DNA from: JACXTP01 sp963827905
Lineage (GTDB): Archaea; Thermoplasmatota; Thermoplasmata; Methanomassiliicoccales; UBA472
Length of the DNA: 64,000 nucleotides
Assembly: GCA_963827905.1 (NCBI GenBank)
Contig: CAWHCB010000010.1
Coordinates: forward strand, 133,968 to 197,967
Reading direction: 5' to 3'
Shown: piece after piece, positions 28,366 to 37,901 of the stretch
Numbering within the stretch: the first letter of the stretch is position 1
Layout: every line of letters begins with the position of its first letter
Program-made: the position numbers and the translations under genes
Notes under the pieces: generated by a model
What the model saw: only the letters and a program-made list of their open reading frames with translations
Told to the model about the DNA's origin: nothing
Database searches by the model: none

Positions 28366-28947
28366 TCACTTCTTGGCCTTCTCCACCTTCTTCCTCTGCT
28401 CGTGCAACGGATCGAGGCGCTTGAGGCGGCTGGCATGCTCCATCTTGGTCAGGTATCGAGCGCTCCAGGCCCATAGGTCCCATTTGCTGTACTTCTTCCT
28501 GATGTTGGGGGGGCGGGCGAACTTTGGTTTGATATGGAGCAGGCGCATCAGGAAAAGCTTGGTCCGGTTGAGCCTCCCAGTGTACTCTGCGTAGATGGAT
28601 ATCAGATTGAACTCGATCGCCAGCAATGAGAGGATGAGGAGCATCTGGCCCATCATATCCTGGATGAAGAACTCACCCAGCAGGATCAGTGCCATGAAGG
28701 ATATGTTGACGCTGCGCACGAAGTAACGCACGCTCAGACCGGGGGCGTTGAACACCTCGACGAAACGCAGCAGGCCGTAGGTGATGGTGAGTATGGCGGT
28801 GACGCCGACCAAGACATAGGTGGTGGTGCTTGGCTCGTTGGTGAAGACCTCGATGAGGCTGCGCACGGCTATGAACGCCAGCAGTAATGCGAAGAACGTG
28901 CCATGCCTCGATTCCTTGGTAGGAATCAACAATCTCTTTAGGTCCAT
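28366..28947 (-). CDS. Four-helix integral membrane protein of unknown function
   Basis: An intact 193-residue protein with four hydrophobic segments: FFALLLAFIAVRSLIEVF, TYVLVGVTAILTITYGLLRF, VNISFMALILLGEFFIQDM and MLLILSLLAIEFNLISIYAE. A long basic tail follows (KPKFARPPNIRKKYSKWDLW to the Lys/Arg-rich end). It converges on acsC with a two-base gap. No family recognised; the lysine-rich cytoplasmic tail is the main feature. Confidence 0.65.
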   Translation of the reverse strand: MDLKRLLIPTKESRHGTFFALLLAFIAVRSLIEVFTNEPSTTTYVLVGVTAILTITYGLLRFVEVFNAPGLSVRYFVRSVNISFMALILLGEFFIQDMMGQMLLILSLLAIEFNLISIYAEYTGRLNRTKLFLMRLLHIKPKFARPPNIRKKYSKWDLWAWSARYLTKMEHASRLKRLDPLHEQRKKVEKAKK

Positions 28948-29018
28948 CCCATCCCGACGTCATACATATGTCAGACAGACGATTTTAATCTTACGCCGCT
29001 GCCAAGAATATGGTTGCA

Positions 29019-29768
29019 TCATCTGAAACTGACGGTCAGGTCCCTGACCTTGGCGTACAATTCCGAGCCGTGGTCCAGCCGAGTGAGCGGTGCCCCGTCC
29101 AAGGCCAGTCGTGCCACCTCGGCATCCTCGGGAAGGAACACCACCCCTGAGACCGGCATCGCCCTGGCCATATTCTCAAGGTTAGGCGGTAGAGGGGTGG
29201 GGGACCGGTTCACGACCAGGATGCGACGCCGCGTCACTATTTCCATCTCCTCGGCCAACCTCAGGATGCGGGAGGCCGTCTCCAACCCTACCTTGGTCGC
29301 GTCCGAGACCACCACCAGGACGTCCATGCGTTTGGTCGTGCGCCTGGACAGGTGCTCCATGCCCGCCTCGTTGTCAATGACCGCATAGGGGTACTTGTCG
29401 ATGGCCTCGTCGATGAAGGTGCGCAACACGTTGTTGATGTAGCAATAGCAGCCAGGGCCTTCGGAGCGTCCCATGGTGAGAAGGTCGAACCCCTCCCCCT
29501 CGGCCTTGGCAAGCTCCAGCTGGTATCGCACCATCTCATGCTTGCTCCCGGGGGGCAGCTCGTCCGCGTTCTTGAGCAGGTCCTCGCGCAGGCCGCCGAT
29601 GGTGCTCTCCACCTTTACCCCGAGGCGCTCCCCCAGGTTGGAGTTGGGGTCGGCGTCGATGGCCAGCACCAGGTCCCCGCTCCTCTCGGCCAGTATGGAC
29701 ACGATGAGGGCGGAGATGGTGGTCTTCCCCACCCCTCCCTTGCCGGCGACCGCGACGATGTAGGTCAT
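29019..29768 (-). CDS. cooC: CooC/AcsF-type nickel-insertion ATPase
   Basis: Deviant Walker A VAVAGKGGVGKTTISAL at the N-terminus, the CooC-specific cysteine pair in GPGCYCYINNVLRTFID, and AVIDNEAGMEHLSRRTTKRM. CooC-like MinD/SIMIBI ATPases dimerise and load nickel into CO dehydrogenase or acetyl-CoA synthase. Intact at 249 residues. It is the downstream gene of the RACE and MetE-like pair, all pointing left, next to acsBDC. Nickel delivery to AcsB or to an unlinked CODH is inferred. Confidence 0.88.
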   Translation of the reverse strand: MTYIVAVAGKGGVGKTTISALIVSILAERSGDLVLAIDADPNSNLGERLGVKVESTIGGLREDLLKNADELPPGSKHEMVRYQLELAKAEGEGFDLLTMGRSEGPGCYCYINNVLRTFIDEAIDKYPYAVIDNEAGMEHLSRRTTKRMDVLVVVSDATKVGLETASRILRLAEEMEIVTRRRILVVNRSPTPLPPNLENMARAMPVSGVVFLPEDAEVARLALDGAPLTRLDHGSELYAKVRDLTVSFR

Positions 29769-29769
29769 G

Positions 29770-30807
29770 TCAGGCCTCCAATCGGTGCTTGGCCCGGACC
29801 GCTTGCGAGAGCTGGTTCAGGAGATGCAAGGCCTGCGCGGCCCCTTCCTCGTCCAGGCCGCCCAGGCCGCATTGGGGCGTCAGGAGCGACTGCCTGAGGA
29901 TCGTGCCTCGGTCCAAGCCCTTGGCCACCAGGTCCTCCACCCCCTTCTCGAAGCGGTCCAGGAGCGAGCGGACGCTCTCCTCGGCCAACTTGGTGTCCAT
30001 GTTGGGCACGATGCCCCAGGAGAGGACCCCGCCCCGATCGAGGAAGGCCTTGAGCTCCTTGGGGTACAGGGCTATCGAGAAGGCGTAGGAATAGGCATCG
30101 AAGGAGAGCAGGTCGATATCGGTGGAGAGCACCATGGGCCAGTCGGTGTTGCCGCAGCAGTGGATGCCCTTGACGCAGCTCAGACCGTGCAGCACCTCGT
30201 CGATCCACTCCACCACCTTGTCCGGTCCGATGGGGGCGAACGGCGTGCCCACCAGGGAAAGCGAGGGCTCGTCCAGGAACAGTATCACCTTGTCGGCCCG
30301 TTCGCGCAGCTCCCTCTCCTGCCAGCGGGCGCACATGTTCAGGTTCTTGCGGATTATCTCCCCATAGACCTCGTCATAGATGGCGGACTTGCCGCTCTGG
30401 TCGAACACCTGCAGACCACAGCTGATGGGGCCGGTCACCTGTCCCTTGATGGCCTTGACCGGCGCGGGCGGCCGGGACATGGCCTCGTGGAAGCCGCGGA
30501 ACCCCTCCTGGGGATAGGCGAAATGGTCCAGGTCGTCCGAGATGATGGCGGTGTAGAACTGTTCCGGGTCGTAATGGGAAAGGTCCACCGTGATCCGCTT
30601 CGCCTCTGGGTCGATCACGATGCCGGGCAGACCGGTGGAGAACTGGGCGTACATGTTCTCCTGAAAGCCCAGGGCCGGCAGTTGCGGCCAGTAAGGGACC
30701 TCCTTCAGCTCGGAGAGTACCAGGTCCACCGCTTTGGCTGGGTCGATATGAGGCAGCGAGCCGATGCAGGTGGGGGCGCAGTTCCAGTCCATGTTGGTCG
30801 ATTCCAC
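29770..30807 (-). CDS. Short MetE-like methionine synthase, probably corrinoid-protein dependent
   Basis: A 345-residue, single-barrel protein like the catalytic half of MetE. Zinc ligands are visible in GIHCCGNTDW and LTPQCGLGG; FLDEPSLSLVG and SFDAYSYAFSI are family patterns. The folate-binding N-terminal domain of full MetE is absent. Such 'core' synthases are thought to take methyl groups from corrinoid proteins. Here it lies between a corrinoid-protein reactivase and cooC, near the corrinoid iron-sulfur protein genes, which makes that protein a likely donor. Stop and start are nearly contiguous with cooC. Confidence 0.75.
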   Translation of the reverse strand: MESTNMDWNCAPTCIGSLPHIDPAKAVDLVLSELKEVPYWPQLPALGFQENMYAQFSTGLPGIVIDPEAKRITVDLSHYDPEQFYTAIISDDLDHFAYPQEGFRGFHEAMSRPPAPVKAIKGQVTGPISCGLQVFDQSGKSAIYDEVYGEIIRKNLNMCARWQERELRERADKVILFLDEPSLSLVGTPFAPIGPDKVVEWIDEVLHGLSCVKGIHCCGNTDWPMVLSTDIDLLSFDAYSYAFSIALYPKELKAFLDRGGVLSWGIVPNMDTKLAEESVRSLLDRFEKGVEDLVAKGLDRGTILRQSLLTPQCGLGGLDEEGAAQALHLLNQLSQAVRAKHRLEA

Positions 30808-30814
30808 CTTTTGA

Positions 30815-32804
30815 TTAAATATCTTTTCTCATGGGCCTGTCATTCCACCTAGCCCTTCCCTTTCCCTGGACTACGCTGGGGAACCGGGACATATCGGTGT
30901 GGGGCAGGAACAGGGACGAGGTGAAATGATCGAAGAAGGCCTGTCTGGTGGTCAGCTCCAGATAGGTCATGGTCTGGTAGACCGCCTTCGCCTCCTCCCT
31001 CGCCTCCTTGGAAAGCAACGCCATCCTCGCCCCTCCCAACGCCGCGTTCCCCAGGAACTCGAAGCGGTCGCGTGGCAGGTCCGGCAGGAGACCGATGTTG
31101 ATGGCCTTGGCCACGTCGATGTAGTTGCCGAAGCCTCCGGCGATGTATACCTTCTCCAGGTCCTCGAACCTCATGTTGACGCTGTCCAGCAGCATGTCGC
31201 ATGAAGCGTACAGGGCGGCCTTGGTGCGGATGATGTTGGCGATGTCGTCGTCGTTTATGACGATGTCCCGGGCCGCGGCGGTCGGGGTGGCGTTCCACAT
31301 CCCGGACTTGGCCTTCATGGCCAGACTGAGGGTCATGGCCTTGGTGTCCTTCGCAGGGACGACCACGAACTCCTTGCCGCCATCGTACGGCCGCACCAGC
31401 TCCGACCCGATGTCCTGGATGCGCCCCTTCTTGTCGATGATGCCTCGCTTGAACATCTCCGAGACGAGGTCGATGAGCCCTGATCCGCAGATGCCGCGGG
31501 GCTTGTCCCCGCGTATGGTCTGGTAGCTCACCTTGTAGTCCTTGTCGATGCTGACCTTCTCGATGGCCCCGGTCATGGCCCGCATGCCCGAGGCGACCTC
31601 GCCCCCCTCGAAGGCGGGACCGGCGGAGCAGGAACAGGCCACGGTCCAGTCCCGGTTGCCGAGCACCACCTCCCCGTTGGTGCCGACATCGATGAGCAAC
31701 GATGTGCCCTCGTGGTGGCGCATGCCGCTGGCCACCACATCGGCCACGATGTCCCCGCCCACGTAGCTGGCCCTTCCCGGGACGATGTAGATAGGCGCCT
31801 CTGGATGTATCTTCATGCCCAGCTCCCTGGCCCGGTAGGTGGAGGGGAAGTTGGTGACGGAGATGTATGGATCGTAACGGATCTGTTTGGGATGGAGGCC
31901 TAGAAGGATGTGGATCATCGTGGTGTTACCTGCGATGGCCATGGCGGAGACCTCCTCCCGGCAGACCTTCTTGCCGGTGGCGCTGCAGACGTCGGACAGC
32001 ACCACCACCTGCGATATCAGGTAGTCGATGCTCTCCTGGATGAGCTGCTGTAAGCGCTTCAGGCCGCCGTCCTCGGCGAAGGCGATCCGCGCCAGGATGT
32101 CCTCCCCGCACATGATCTGCTTGTTATAGTCGGAGGCCTGGGCCACGATCTTGCCGGTCTTCAGGTCCACCATGCGTCAGCACCACCGTGGTGGTGCCGA
32201 TGTCCAAGGCGATGCCGAAGTTGCGCTCCGAGGTGTCCCAGTTGAAAACGTCGACAAGGCGGGGCCGGCCCTCCGACCGGTCCACCACCACGGTCACCCT
32301 CCAACCGCTGTCCCTTATCACCTTTGACAGGTGGCGCAGCATGTCCAACGGCACGTACAGGTCTCCTTCCTCGATGCCCAGTGCCACCTCCAACCGCTCC
32401 ACGTCCCCCAGGTTGTTGTCGAGACTGGGAGCGGGAAGCTCCAGGTAGTGGGCCTTGGTCAATGGGTCCAGGCTCCGCACCTCCGCCTTGGAGAAGCCCT
32501 CATAGATCTGCAGGTCCTCCAGGCGGGACTCCTCGGGAACGAAGATGGCCGCGTCGCTCGCCACCATGGTCCGGCAGGCCAGCCTCCAGCCTCGTTGCCA
32601 TTCGACGTCGCTGATGAGCTTGCTGTGCTCGGACTCGGTCTTGCCCTCCACCAGGACCTTGCAGCGTCCGCAGGTGCCCTTGCCCCCGCAGGCGCTGTTT
32701 ATCTCCACCCCGGCCCGGAAGGCCGCCTCCAAAATGGTGACCTTGTCGTCCAGGGTGATGTCCACGTTCTTCGGGAAGAACTTGACCGAGAAGCTCATGG
32801 GCAT
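30815..32804 (-). CDS. Reductive activator of corrinoid proteins (2Fe-2S + ASKHA ATPase), one frameshift
   Basis: The N-terminal ferredoxin motif is NSACGGKGTCGRCKV plus RLACRT. The central linker and ASKHA domain follow: ALDIGTTTVVLT, then after a break SAMAIAGNTTMIHILLG, SLLIDVGTNGEVVLGN and YIAGGFGNYIDVAKAINIG. The break is near 32174, one extra base between VVLT and MVDLKTGKIV. About 662 residues, normal for the RACE (DUF4445) family, which uses ATP to reduce inactive Co(II) corrinoids. The likely substrate is AcsC/AcsD encoded nearby. Probably the first gene of the operon with the MetE-like gene and cooC. Confidence 0.9.
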
Positions 32805-32830
32805 GAATCAGGACGGCTGGTATATAACCT

Positions 32831-33802
32831 TCAGGCCGGTCGCGCGCCATAGAAGCGGCAGAGGGAGCGGCAGAAGGCGTAGGCCACCCATCGTCCCACC
32901 TCCCTATCCCCGTCCCGGAGCAGCTCCAGGTCGAAGGAGCCGTTGGGTCGCTGTCTGGTCGAGACCCAGGTGATCGCCTTGTTTATCTGAGGGTCGTCGG
33001 CCGGAAGCCCGAGCCGGGAGAGGGTGTCCAAGGAGGAGATGAGGTCTGTGAACCAGAAGGGGTAGGAGAACTTGGTCCAATATCCCTTGGCCCTCCTATC
33101 GGTGTAGACGTCGGACTGGAAGAAACGGGACTTGAGCAGGTCCGCCGCGCGCATGGTGACCTCGCTCTTCCTCCAGACAGGATGGGCGGCGAAGGCGCGC
33201 AGCACGACCCCGGTGGCCCAGTGCGATGAGGGCCGGGTGGGGTCCGGCGGGATCGGGTCGGAGGCGAGGGCCTGGTTCAAGGTGCGGACCCCTGCGGTGC
33301 GGAATGGTATCGCCCAACCGCCGTCGTCCTGACGCACGGAGATGAGCCAATCGAACAGTTTGGCGGTCCGTGGGTCCCGGGCGTAACCAGACCGCACCAG
33401 CAGGGCGGCGATGGCGCCAGAGTAATTGGGCGAGTACTGGTTGCAATATATCCCGCGAATGTCGCCCTCCGGGTCCTGCAACGAAAGGAGGAACTCGCAG
33501 GCCCTCTCCACCACGGCGTGCTTCCGGGCCAGGCCGTACTTGTCCACCAGGATGGCCAGGTTGCGGTATGTCTCCAAATATTCATAATCGCAGCCCTCCG
33601 ACCGCCTCCCCCGGTACGTCCAGGAGCCGTCGGCGGACTGCCTCTTCACCAGGCTCCGCACCGGGGGACTGAACAGAAGCCCATCAGAACGAAGGCCCTC
33701 GACGCCTATCAGATTCCTCTTCACGAAGAACTGCAGCGCCTCGTCCTCCGTTTGGAGCAAGTGCGGAACGGGATCGTACCGGAGCCTATCCTTCCAGGGC
33801 AT
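32831..33802 (-). CDS. Prenyltransferase/squalene-oxidase repeat protein
   Basis: An intact 323-residue alpha-alpha barrel protein. QW-type repeats appear as SADGSWTYRGR, SVRQDDGGWAIPF, HWATGVVLRAFAAHP and RQRPNGSFDLEL, as in squalene cyclases and protein prenyltransferase beta subunits. It lacks the DxDD acid motif of cyclases. There is no signal peptide. Such single-barrel proteins occur in anaerobic archaea without known activity. Lies 16 bases from the flavin reductase gene on the same strand. Confidence 0.7.
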   Translation of the reverse strand: MPWKDRLRYDPVPHLLQTEDEALQFFVKRNLIGVEGLRSDGLLFSPPVRSLVKRQSADGSWTYRGRRSEGCDYEYLETYRNLAILVDKYGLARKHAVVERACEFLLSLQDPEGDIRGIYCNQYSPNYSGAIAALLVRSGYARDPRTAKLFDWLISVRQDDGGWAIPFRTAGVRTLNQALASDPIPPDPTRPSSHWATGVVLRAFAAHPVWRKSEVTMRAADLLKSRFFQSDVYTDRRAKGYWTKFSYPFWFTDLISSLDTLSRLGLPADDPQINKAITWVSTRQRPNGSFDLELLRDGDREVGRWVAYAFCRSLCRFYGARPA

Positions 33803-33818
33803 GCCTGACCGCCCCGAT

Positions 33819-34391
33819 CTATCTCTTCTTCATGCCCTTGCCGAGCTGGAAGGCTCGGCCCAGGCACTTCCCCTTGGCGTAATAGGAGCTGTTGTCCGGG
33901 CTGTAGAAGATGGGTTTGACGAGCTCTATGTTCGGATCGCCGTCGGTCAGGCAATCCTCGTCCATCCTCACGTCCAGGATCTCACCCACGAACTGCGTGT
34001 GCAGCCCGATCTCCTTGTGGTAGATGAGCTGGCAATCCAATACCAATGGGAACTCCTTCACGTACGGGGCGTTCACCCTCTCGCTCTTGACCGGAGTGAG
34101 GCCGGTCTCCTTGAACTTGTCCACGTCCCGACCGGAGGTGATCCCGAAATAATCGGCCTCGGCGACATGACCCTCGGAGGGGATGCTGATGGTGAACTCG
34201 CGCCGTTCGATCAGGTTGTGATAGGTGTACGTGGCCTTGCGCAGCGAGACGCTGACGCAGGGCGGGCTGGAACAGCAGATGCCGCCCCACGCGGCGGTCA
34301 TGGCGTTCGGCTTGCCTTTCTCATCATATGTGCCGACCACGAACACGGGAGTGGGGTAGACCAATGTGCGGGCACCGATGGACTTCTTCAA
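33819..34391 (-). CDS. Flavin reductase family protein (FMN-binding split barrel)
   Basis: An intact 190-residue protein: ARTLVYPTPVFVVGTYDEKG, NAMTAAWGGICCSSPPCVSV, REFTISIPSEGHVAEADYFG and KEFPLVLDCQLIYHKEIGLH. These match the FMN-binding split-barrel flavoredoxin family common in anaerobes, which moves electrons or reduces flavins. Divergent from the cation-diffusion gene across a shared promoter region. Confidence 0.85.
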   Translation of the reverse strand: MKKSIGARTLVYPTPVFVVGTYDEKGKPNAMTAAWGGICCSSPPCVSVSLRKATYTYHNLIERREFTISIPSEGHVAEADYFGITSGRDVDKFKETGLTPVKSERVNAPYVKEFPLVLDCQLIYHKEIGLHTQFVGEILDVRMDEDCLTDGDPNIELVKPIFYSPDNSSYYAKGKCLGRAFQLGKGMKKR

Positions 34392-34426
34392 TTCCTCACC
34401 TTGACAGGTATCACGGACCGCTTATC

Positions 34427-34435
34427 ATTTATAGA
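34427..34435. promoter_or_regulatory. TATA-like element in a divergent promoter region
   Basis: CATTTATAGAC lies between the divergent flavin reductase (start 34391) and cation transporter (start 34489) genes. The symmetrical ATTTATA core could serve either direction. Assignment rests on sequence and position. Confidence 0.35.
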
Positions 34436-34488
34436 CTTGTCCCGAGGGCATCAAAAAGCACATAGTGCGGAGGGATGATGTCAGGGGG

Positions 34489-35451
34489 ATGGCGGACGAT
34501 CACGACCATGGGGAGGAGGGCCATGGGCACGAGCAATTGCCCGTGCAAAGGGCAGTGACCAAACCGTTGGTGCTGGCTCTGGCCATAACCGCCTCGTTCG
34601 CGGTTTTCGAGCTGGTAGGTGGTTGGTTGTCCAACAGCTTGGCGCTGATATCGGACGCGGGGCACATGTTCACCGACGTGCTCGCCTTGGCGCTCAGCCT
34701 GGGAGCGGCCATCATCGCCCTGCGCGAGCCGACCGAGAAGCAGACCTTCGGGTACCTGCGCGTGGAGATCGTGGCCGCCCTGATCAACGGCATGGCCTTG
34801 GCGGTGTTGGCCGTGATCATCATCTATGAGGCGTTCGTGCGCTTCCAGGACCCTCAGGACATCGACGCCGAGCTGATGTTGATGGTGGCCTCCATCGGTC
34901 TGGTGGCCAACCTGAGCAGCGCCCTGGTACTGCGCAAGCACTCCCACGAGAACCTGAACGTCAAGGGCGCCTTCATCCATGTGCTGGGCGATACCCTCTC
35001 CTCGGTCGGGGTCATCCTGGCCGCCGTGCTCATCATACTTTTCGATCTGGTGGAAGCGGACCCCATCATCAGCGCCGTGATCGGGGTGGTGATATTCTAC
35101 AACGCCATCGGCGTGGTGCGCCAATCACTGAACATTCTGTTGGAGTTCACGCCCGCTCACATCGACGTCGAGGAGGTTAGGGCGGAGCTGCTCAAGGTGA
35201 AAGGAGTGAACGAGGTGCATGACCTTCACTTCTGGACCATCGCCTCTGGCGTCTACTCCATGAGCGGGCACATCGTGGTCGAGGACCAGCCCATCTCCTC
35301 CTGTTCATGCATCATCTCGGCGTGCGAGGAGGTGCTCCGGGAAAAGTTCCATTTCTCCCATACCACCCTGCAGCTGGAGTCCACGGCATGCAGCATCGAC
35401 GCCTGCGTCTTCCGGCCCAACAACAACGGCAAGAATAAAACAGAGAGATGA
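34489..35451 (+). CDS. Cation diffusion facilitator (zinc/cobalt efflux)
   Basis: ATG at 34489 follows a GGGGG-rich ribosome site; the upstream GTG is less likely. The His-rich N-terminus DDHDHGEEGHGHE is followed by six membrane segments. Metal-site residues are visible: SLALISDAGHMFTDVLALA (HxxxD) and KGAFIHVLGDTLSSVGVI (HxxxD). The C-terminal cytoplasmic domain carries CSCIISACEEVL. Exports zinc, cobalt or similar metals in exchange for protons. 320 residues, family-typical. Confidence 0.9.
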   Translation: MADDHDHGEEGHGHEQLPVQRAVTKPLVLALAITASFAVFELVGGWLSNSLALISDAGHMFTDVLALALSLGAAIIALREPTEKQTFGYLRVEIVAALINGMALAVLAVIIIYEAFVRFQDPQDIDAELMLMVASIGLVANLSSALVLRKHSHENLNVKGAFIHVLGDTLSSVGVILAAVLIILFDLVEADPIISAVIGVVIFYNAIGVVRQSLNILLEFTPAHIDVEEVRAELLKVKGVNEVHDLHFWTIASGVYSMSGHIVVEDQPISSCSCIISACEEVLREKFHFSHTTLQLESTACSIDACVFRPNNNGKNKTER

Positions 35452-35521
35452 TCTGGTATCCTTGCCATCGGCTTCATTTGTTCTTCCAGAAGAAGTTGAG
35501 AACCTCTGGGAACGGACGCTC

Positions 35522-37075
35522 TCAGTGCCGGAACACGCGCACGCCGGTGAACACCATGGCCATGCCGTGCTCGTCGGCCGCCTGGATGACCTCGGCGTCC
35601 CGCATCGAACCGCCGGGCTGGATGACCGCGGTGACGCCTGCCTTGGCCGCCTCGTCCACCCCGTCGCGGAAGGGGAAGAAGGCGTCAGAGGCCATGACGG
35701 CGCCCTTGGCCTCGCCCTTGGCCTTGTAGGCGGCGATCATCGATGAATCGACGCGCGACATCTGCCCTGCGCCGATGCCGACCACGCGCTCCCCCTTGGC
35801 CAGGATGATGGCGTTGGACCAGACATGCTTGCATACCTTCCAGGCGAAGAGCATGGAGGCGACCTCCTCCTCCGTGGGGGACCGCTTCGTCACCACCTTG
35901 AGCATCTGCGGGGTGACATCGACGTAGCGATTGGTCTGCACCAGGATGCCGCCCTTGACCTTCTTCATCTTGTGCTCCGGTGCCGCATCGATGCCTATGG
36001 GGGCGTTGGTGCGCAGCAGCCGGATGTTCTTCTTCTTTCGTAGGTGCTCCAACGCCTCTGGCTCATAGTCGGGGGCGATGACGCAATCGACGAAGTGGGA
36101 GCCGATCTGCTCCGCCGTGGCCATGTCCACCGGCCGGTTCAGGCCGATGACGCAACCGAAGGCGGCCAGCGAATCCACGTTGTAAGCGGTCACGAAGGCG
36201 TCCACCAACTTTTCAGATGAGGCGATGCCGCAGGGGTTGGTGTGCTTGATGACGACGGCGGTGGGGCGGGCGAACTCCCTGGTGAGCTCGAGCGCAGACT
36301 CCAGGTCCAGGATGTTGTTGTACGACAGCTCCTTGCCGTGCAGCTTCTCCGAACGGGTGACGGACACCCCTTCGCTGAACGGGTCGGTGTAGAAGGCCGC
36401 GGTCTGTTCCGGGTTCTCACCATAACGGAGGTCGAAGGCCTTCTCCATGCCGATGTTGAGCTTGGCGGGGAACTGGTCGCCAGGGAAGGTCTTGGAGAGA
36501 TGTTGGGCGATCATGCAATCATAGTTGGCGGTGGTGCGGAACGCTTCGAGCATCAACCGCTTCCGGGTCTCGATGGAGAGCTGGTTGTCGTTCCTCCCCA
36601 TCTCCTCGATGACTGCCGAGTAGCTGCCCGGGTCGGTGACGACCGCCACCCCCTGGTAGTTCTTGGCCGCCGCCCGGATGAGCGACGGGCCGCCGATATC
36701 GATGTTCTCGATTATCTCCTCCAGGTCGGAGGGGTCCTTGAGCACGGTCTCCCTGAAGGGGTATAGGTTCACCACCACCAGGTCCACCCGCTTCAGGCCC
36801 ATGTTCTCGAGCTGGGCCATATGGTCGGCGCGGTCCCGTCGGGCCAATATCCCGGCGAACAGGGCCGGATGCAGCGTCTTCACCCGCCCGTCCAGCATCT
36901 CCGGGAACCCGGTCAGCTCGGAGACCCCGACGGTGTCGATCCCCTCCTTGTGGAGCAGCGAGGCGGTGCCACCGGTGGACACGATCTCCACGCCCAGCTG
37001 CCTCAATCCCTTGGCGAGGTCGACGACCCCGGACTTGTCAGAAACGCTGACCACAGCGCGCTCGATACGGTGCAA
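35522..37075 (-). CDS. purH: Bifunctional AICAR formyltransferase/IMP cyclohydrolase
   Basis: An intact 517-residue enzyme for the last two steps of IMP synthesis. The N-terminal cyclohydrolase domain has VSVSDKSGVVDLAKGLRQLG, STGGTASLLHKEGI and GRVKTLHPALFAGILARR. The transformylase domain has VVIKHTNPCGIAS and EHGMAMVFTGVRVFRH at the end. It uses 10-formyltetrahydrofolate, in line with the folate-type C1 genes in this window; many archaea use formate-dependent PurP instead. Good GGAGG site before the ATG. Confidence 0.95.
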   Translation of the reverse strand: MHRIERAVVSVSDKSGVVDLAKGLRQLGVEIVSTGGTASLLHKEGIDTVGVSELTGFPEMLDGRVKTLHPALFAGILARRDRADHMAQLENMGLKRVDLVVVNLYPFRETVLKDPSDLEEIIENIDIGGPSLIRAAAKNYQGVAVVTDPGSYSAVIEEMGRNDNQLSIETRKRLMLEAFRTTANYDCMIAQHLSKTFPGDQFPAKLNIGMEKAFDLRYGENPEQTAAFYTDPFSEGVSVTRSEKLHGKELSYNNILDLESALELTREFARPTAVVIKHTNPCGIASSEKLVDAFVTAYNVDSLAAFGCVIGLNRPVDMATAEQIGSHFVDCVIAPDYEPEALEHLRKKKNIRLLRTNAPIGIDAAPEHKMKKVKGGILVQTNRYVDVTPQMLKVVTKRSPTEEEVASMLFAWKVCKHVWSNAIILAKGERVVGIGAGQMSRVDSSMIAAYKAKGEAKGAVMASDAFFPFRDGVDEAAKAGVTAVIQPGGSMRDAEVIQAADEHGMAMVFTGVRVFRH

Positions 37076-37163
37076 ACCCTAGCCTCCTGGAACGTGATGG
37101 CAAAACCGCGAGGCTATGCCAGCGGTAAATGCCGCCAAGGCAGATAAAACTAATCCCGTAAGC

Positions 37164-37854
37164 TCAATCCTTGAGGTGCTCCAGCATGCGTTCCGCCGCT
37201 TGGGCCTTGGCCTCGCGCTTCGTCCGCCCTTGTCCGCTGGTGCTGCGCTCGGGCAACCGCAGCCAGGCCTGGAAGTACTGCTCGTTGCCGACCTTCATCT
37301 CCAGTGTGGTGTAATGAGGGCTGGGCAGGTGGCGCTGGTCGCACCACTCCTTCACCTTGCTGATGTGGTCTATGCGCTGGAAGGCCTGTTCCATGGCGGT
37401 CGGCGGGGCCACCCGGCCGTAGATGAAACCGCGCACCGCCTCCAGGCCGCCGTCCAAATATATGGCACCGACCAGCGCCTCCACGGCGTCGGCCATCATG
37501 CTGTCCGTGACCCTGGTCACGCCCATCCCTACCTCCAGGTAGGTCTCCAAGTGCAGTTCCTTGGCCACCTCCATCAGGTAGGTGCGGTCGGTGAGCACGC
37601 TCCGTTTCCGCGTGAGCCCATGCTCCTTCTCCTGGGGGAAGCCATGGAACAGCTCGTCGGAGACGACGAACGCCAAAACCGCGTCGCCCAAGAACTCCAG
37701 GCGCTCATAGTTGGGCGTCCCGGCGGAGCGGTGTCTCAATGCCTGCTCCAGCAGCGCGCGGTCCTGGAAATGGTGACCGATCAGCCCTTCCAGCTCCTCC
37801 CAGGTGAAATCCGTGGATGCCCCCTCCTGCGCCGGGCAAGGTCGTTCGTCGCAT
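37164..37854 (-). CDS. rnc: Ribonuclease III, one frameshift near the start
   Basis: Double-stranded-RNA endonuclease. The catalytic signature is YERLEFLGDAVLAFVVSDEL (residues about 50-70), then DSMMADAVEALVGAIYLDGG; the dsRNA-binding domain ends TKREAKAQAAERMLEHLKD. From the ATG at 37854 (MRRTTLPG) one extra base near 37829 must be removed to reach EEGASTDFTWEELEGLIGHH. About 229 residues. Cuts structured RNA; RNase III is unusual in archaea, where it is patchy. Divergent from acsE. Confidence 0.85.
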
Positions 37855-37901
37855 AAGAACCCTTTTAACAGGTATGGACATACGTCGGGAACGGTGCTCT
37901 C

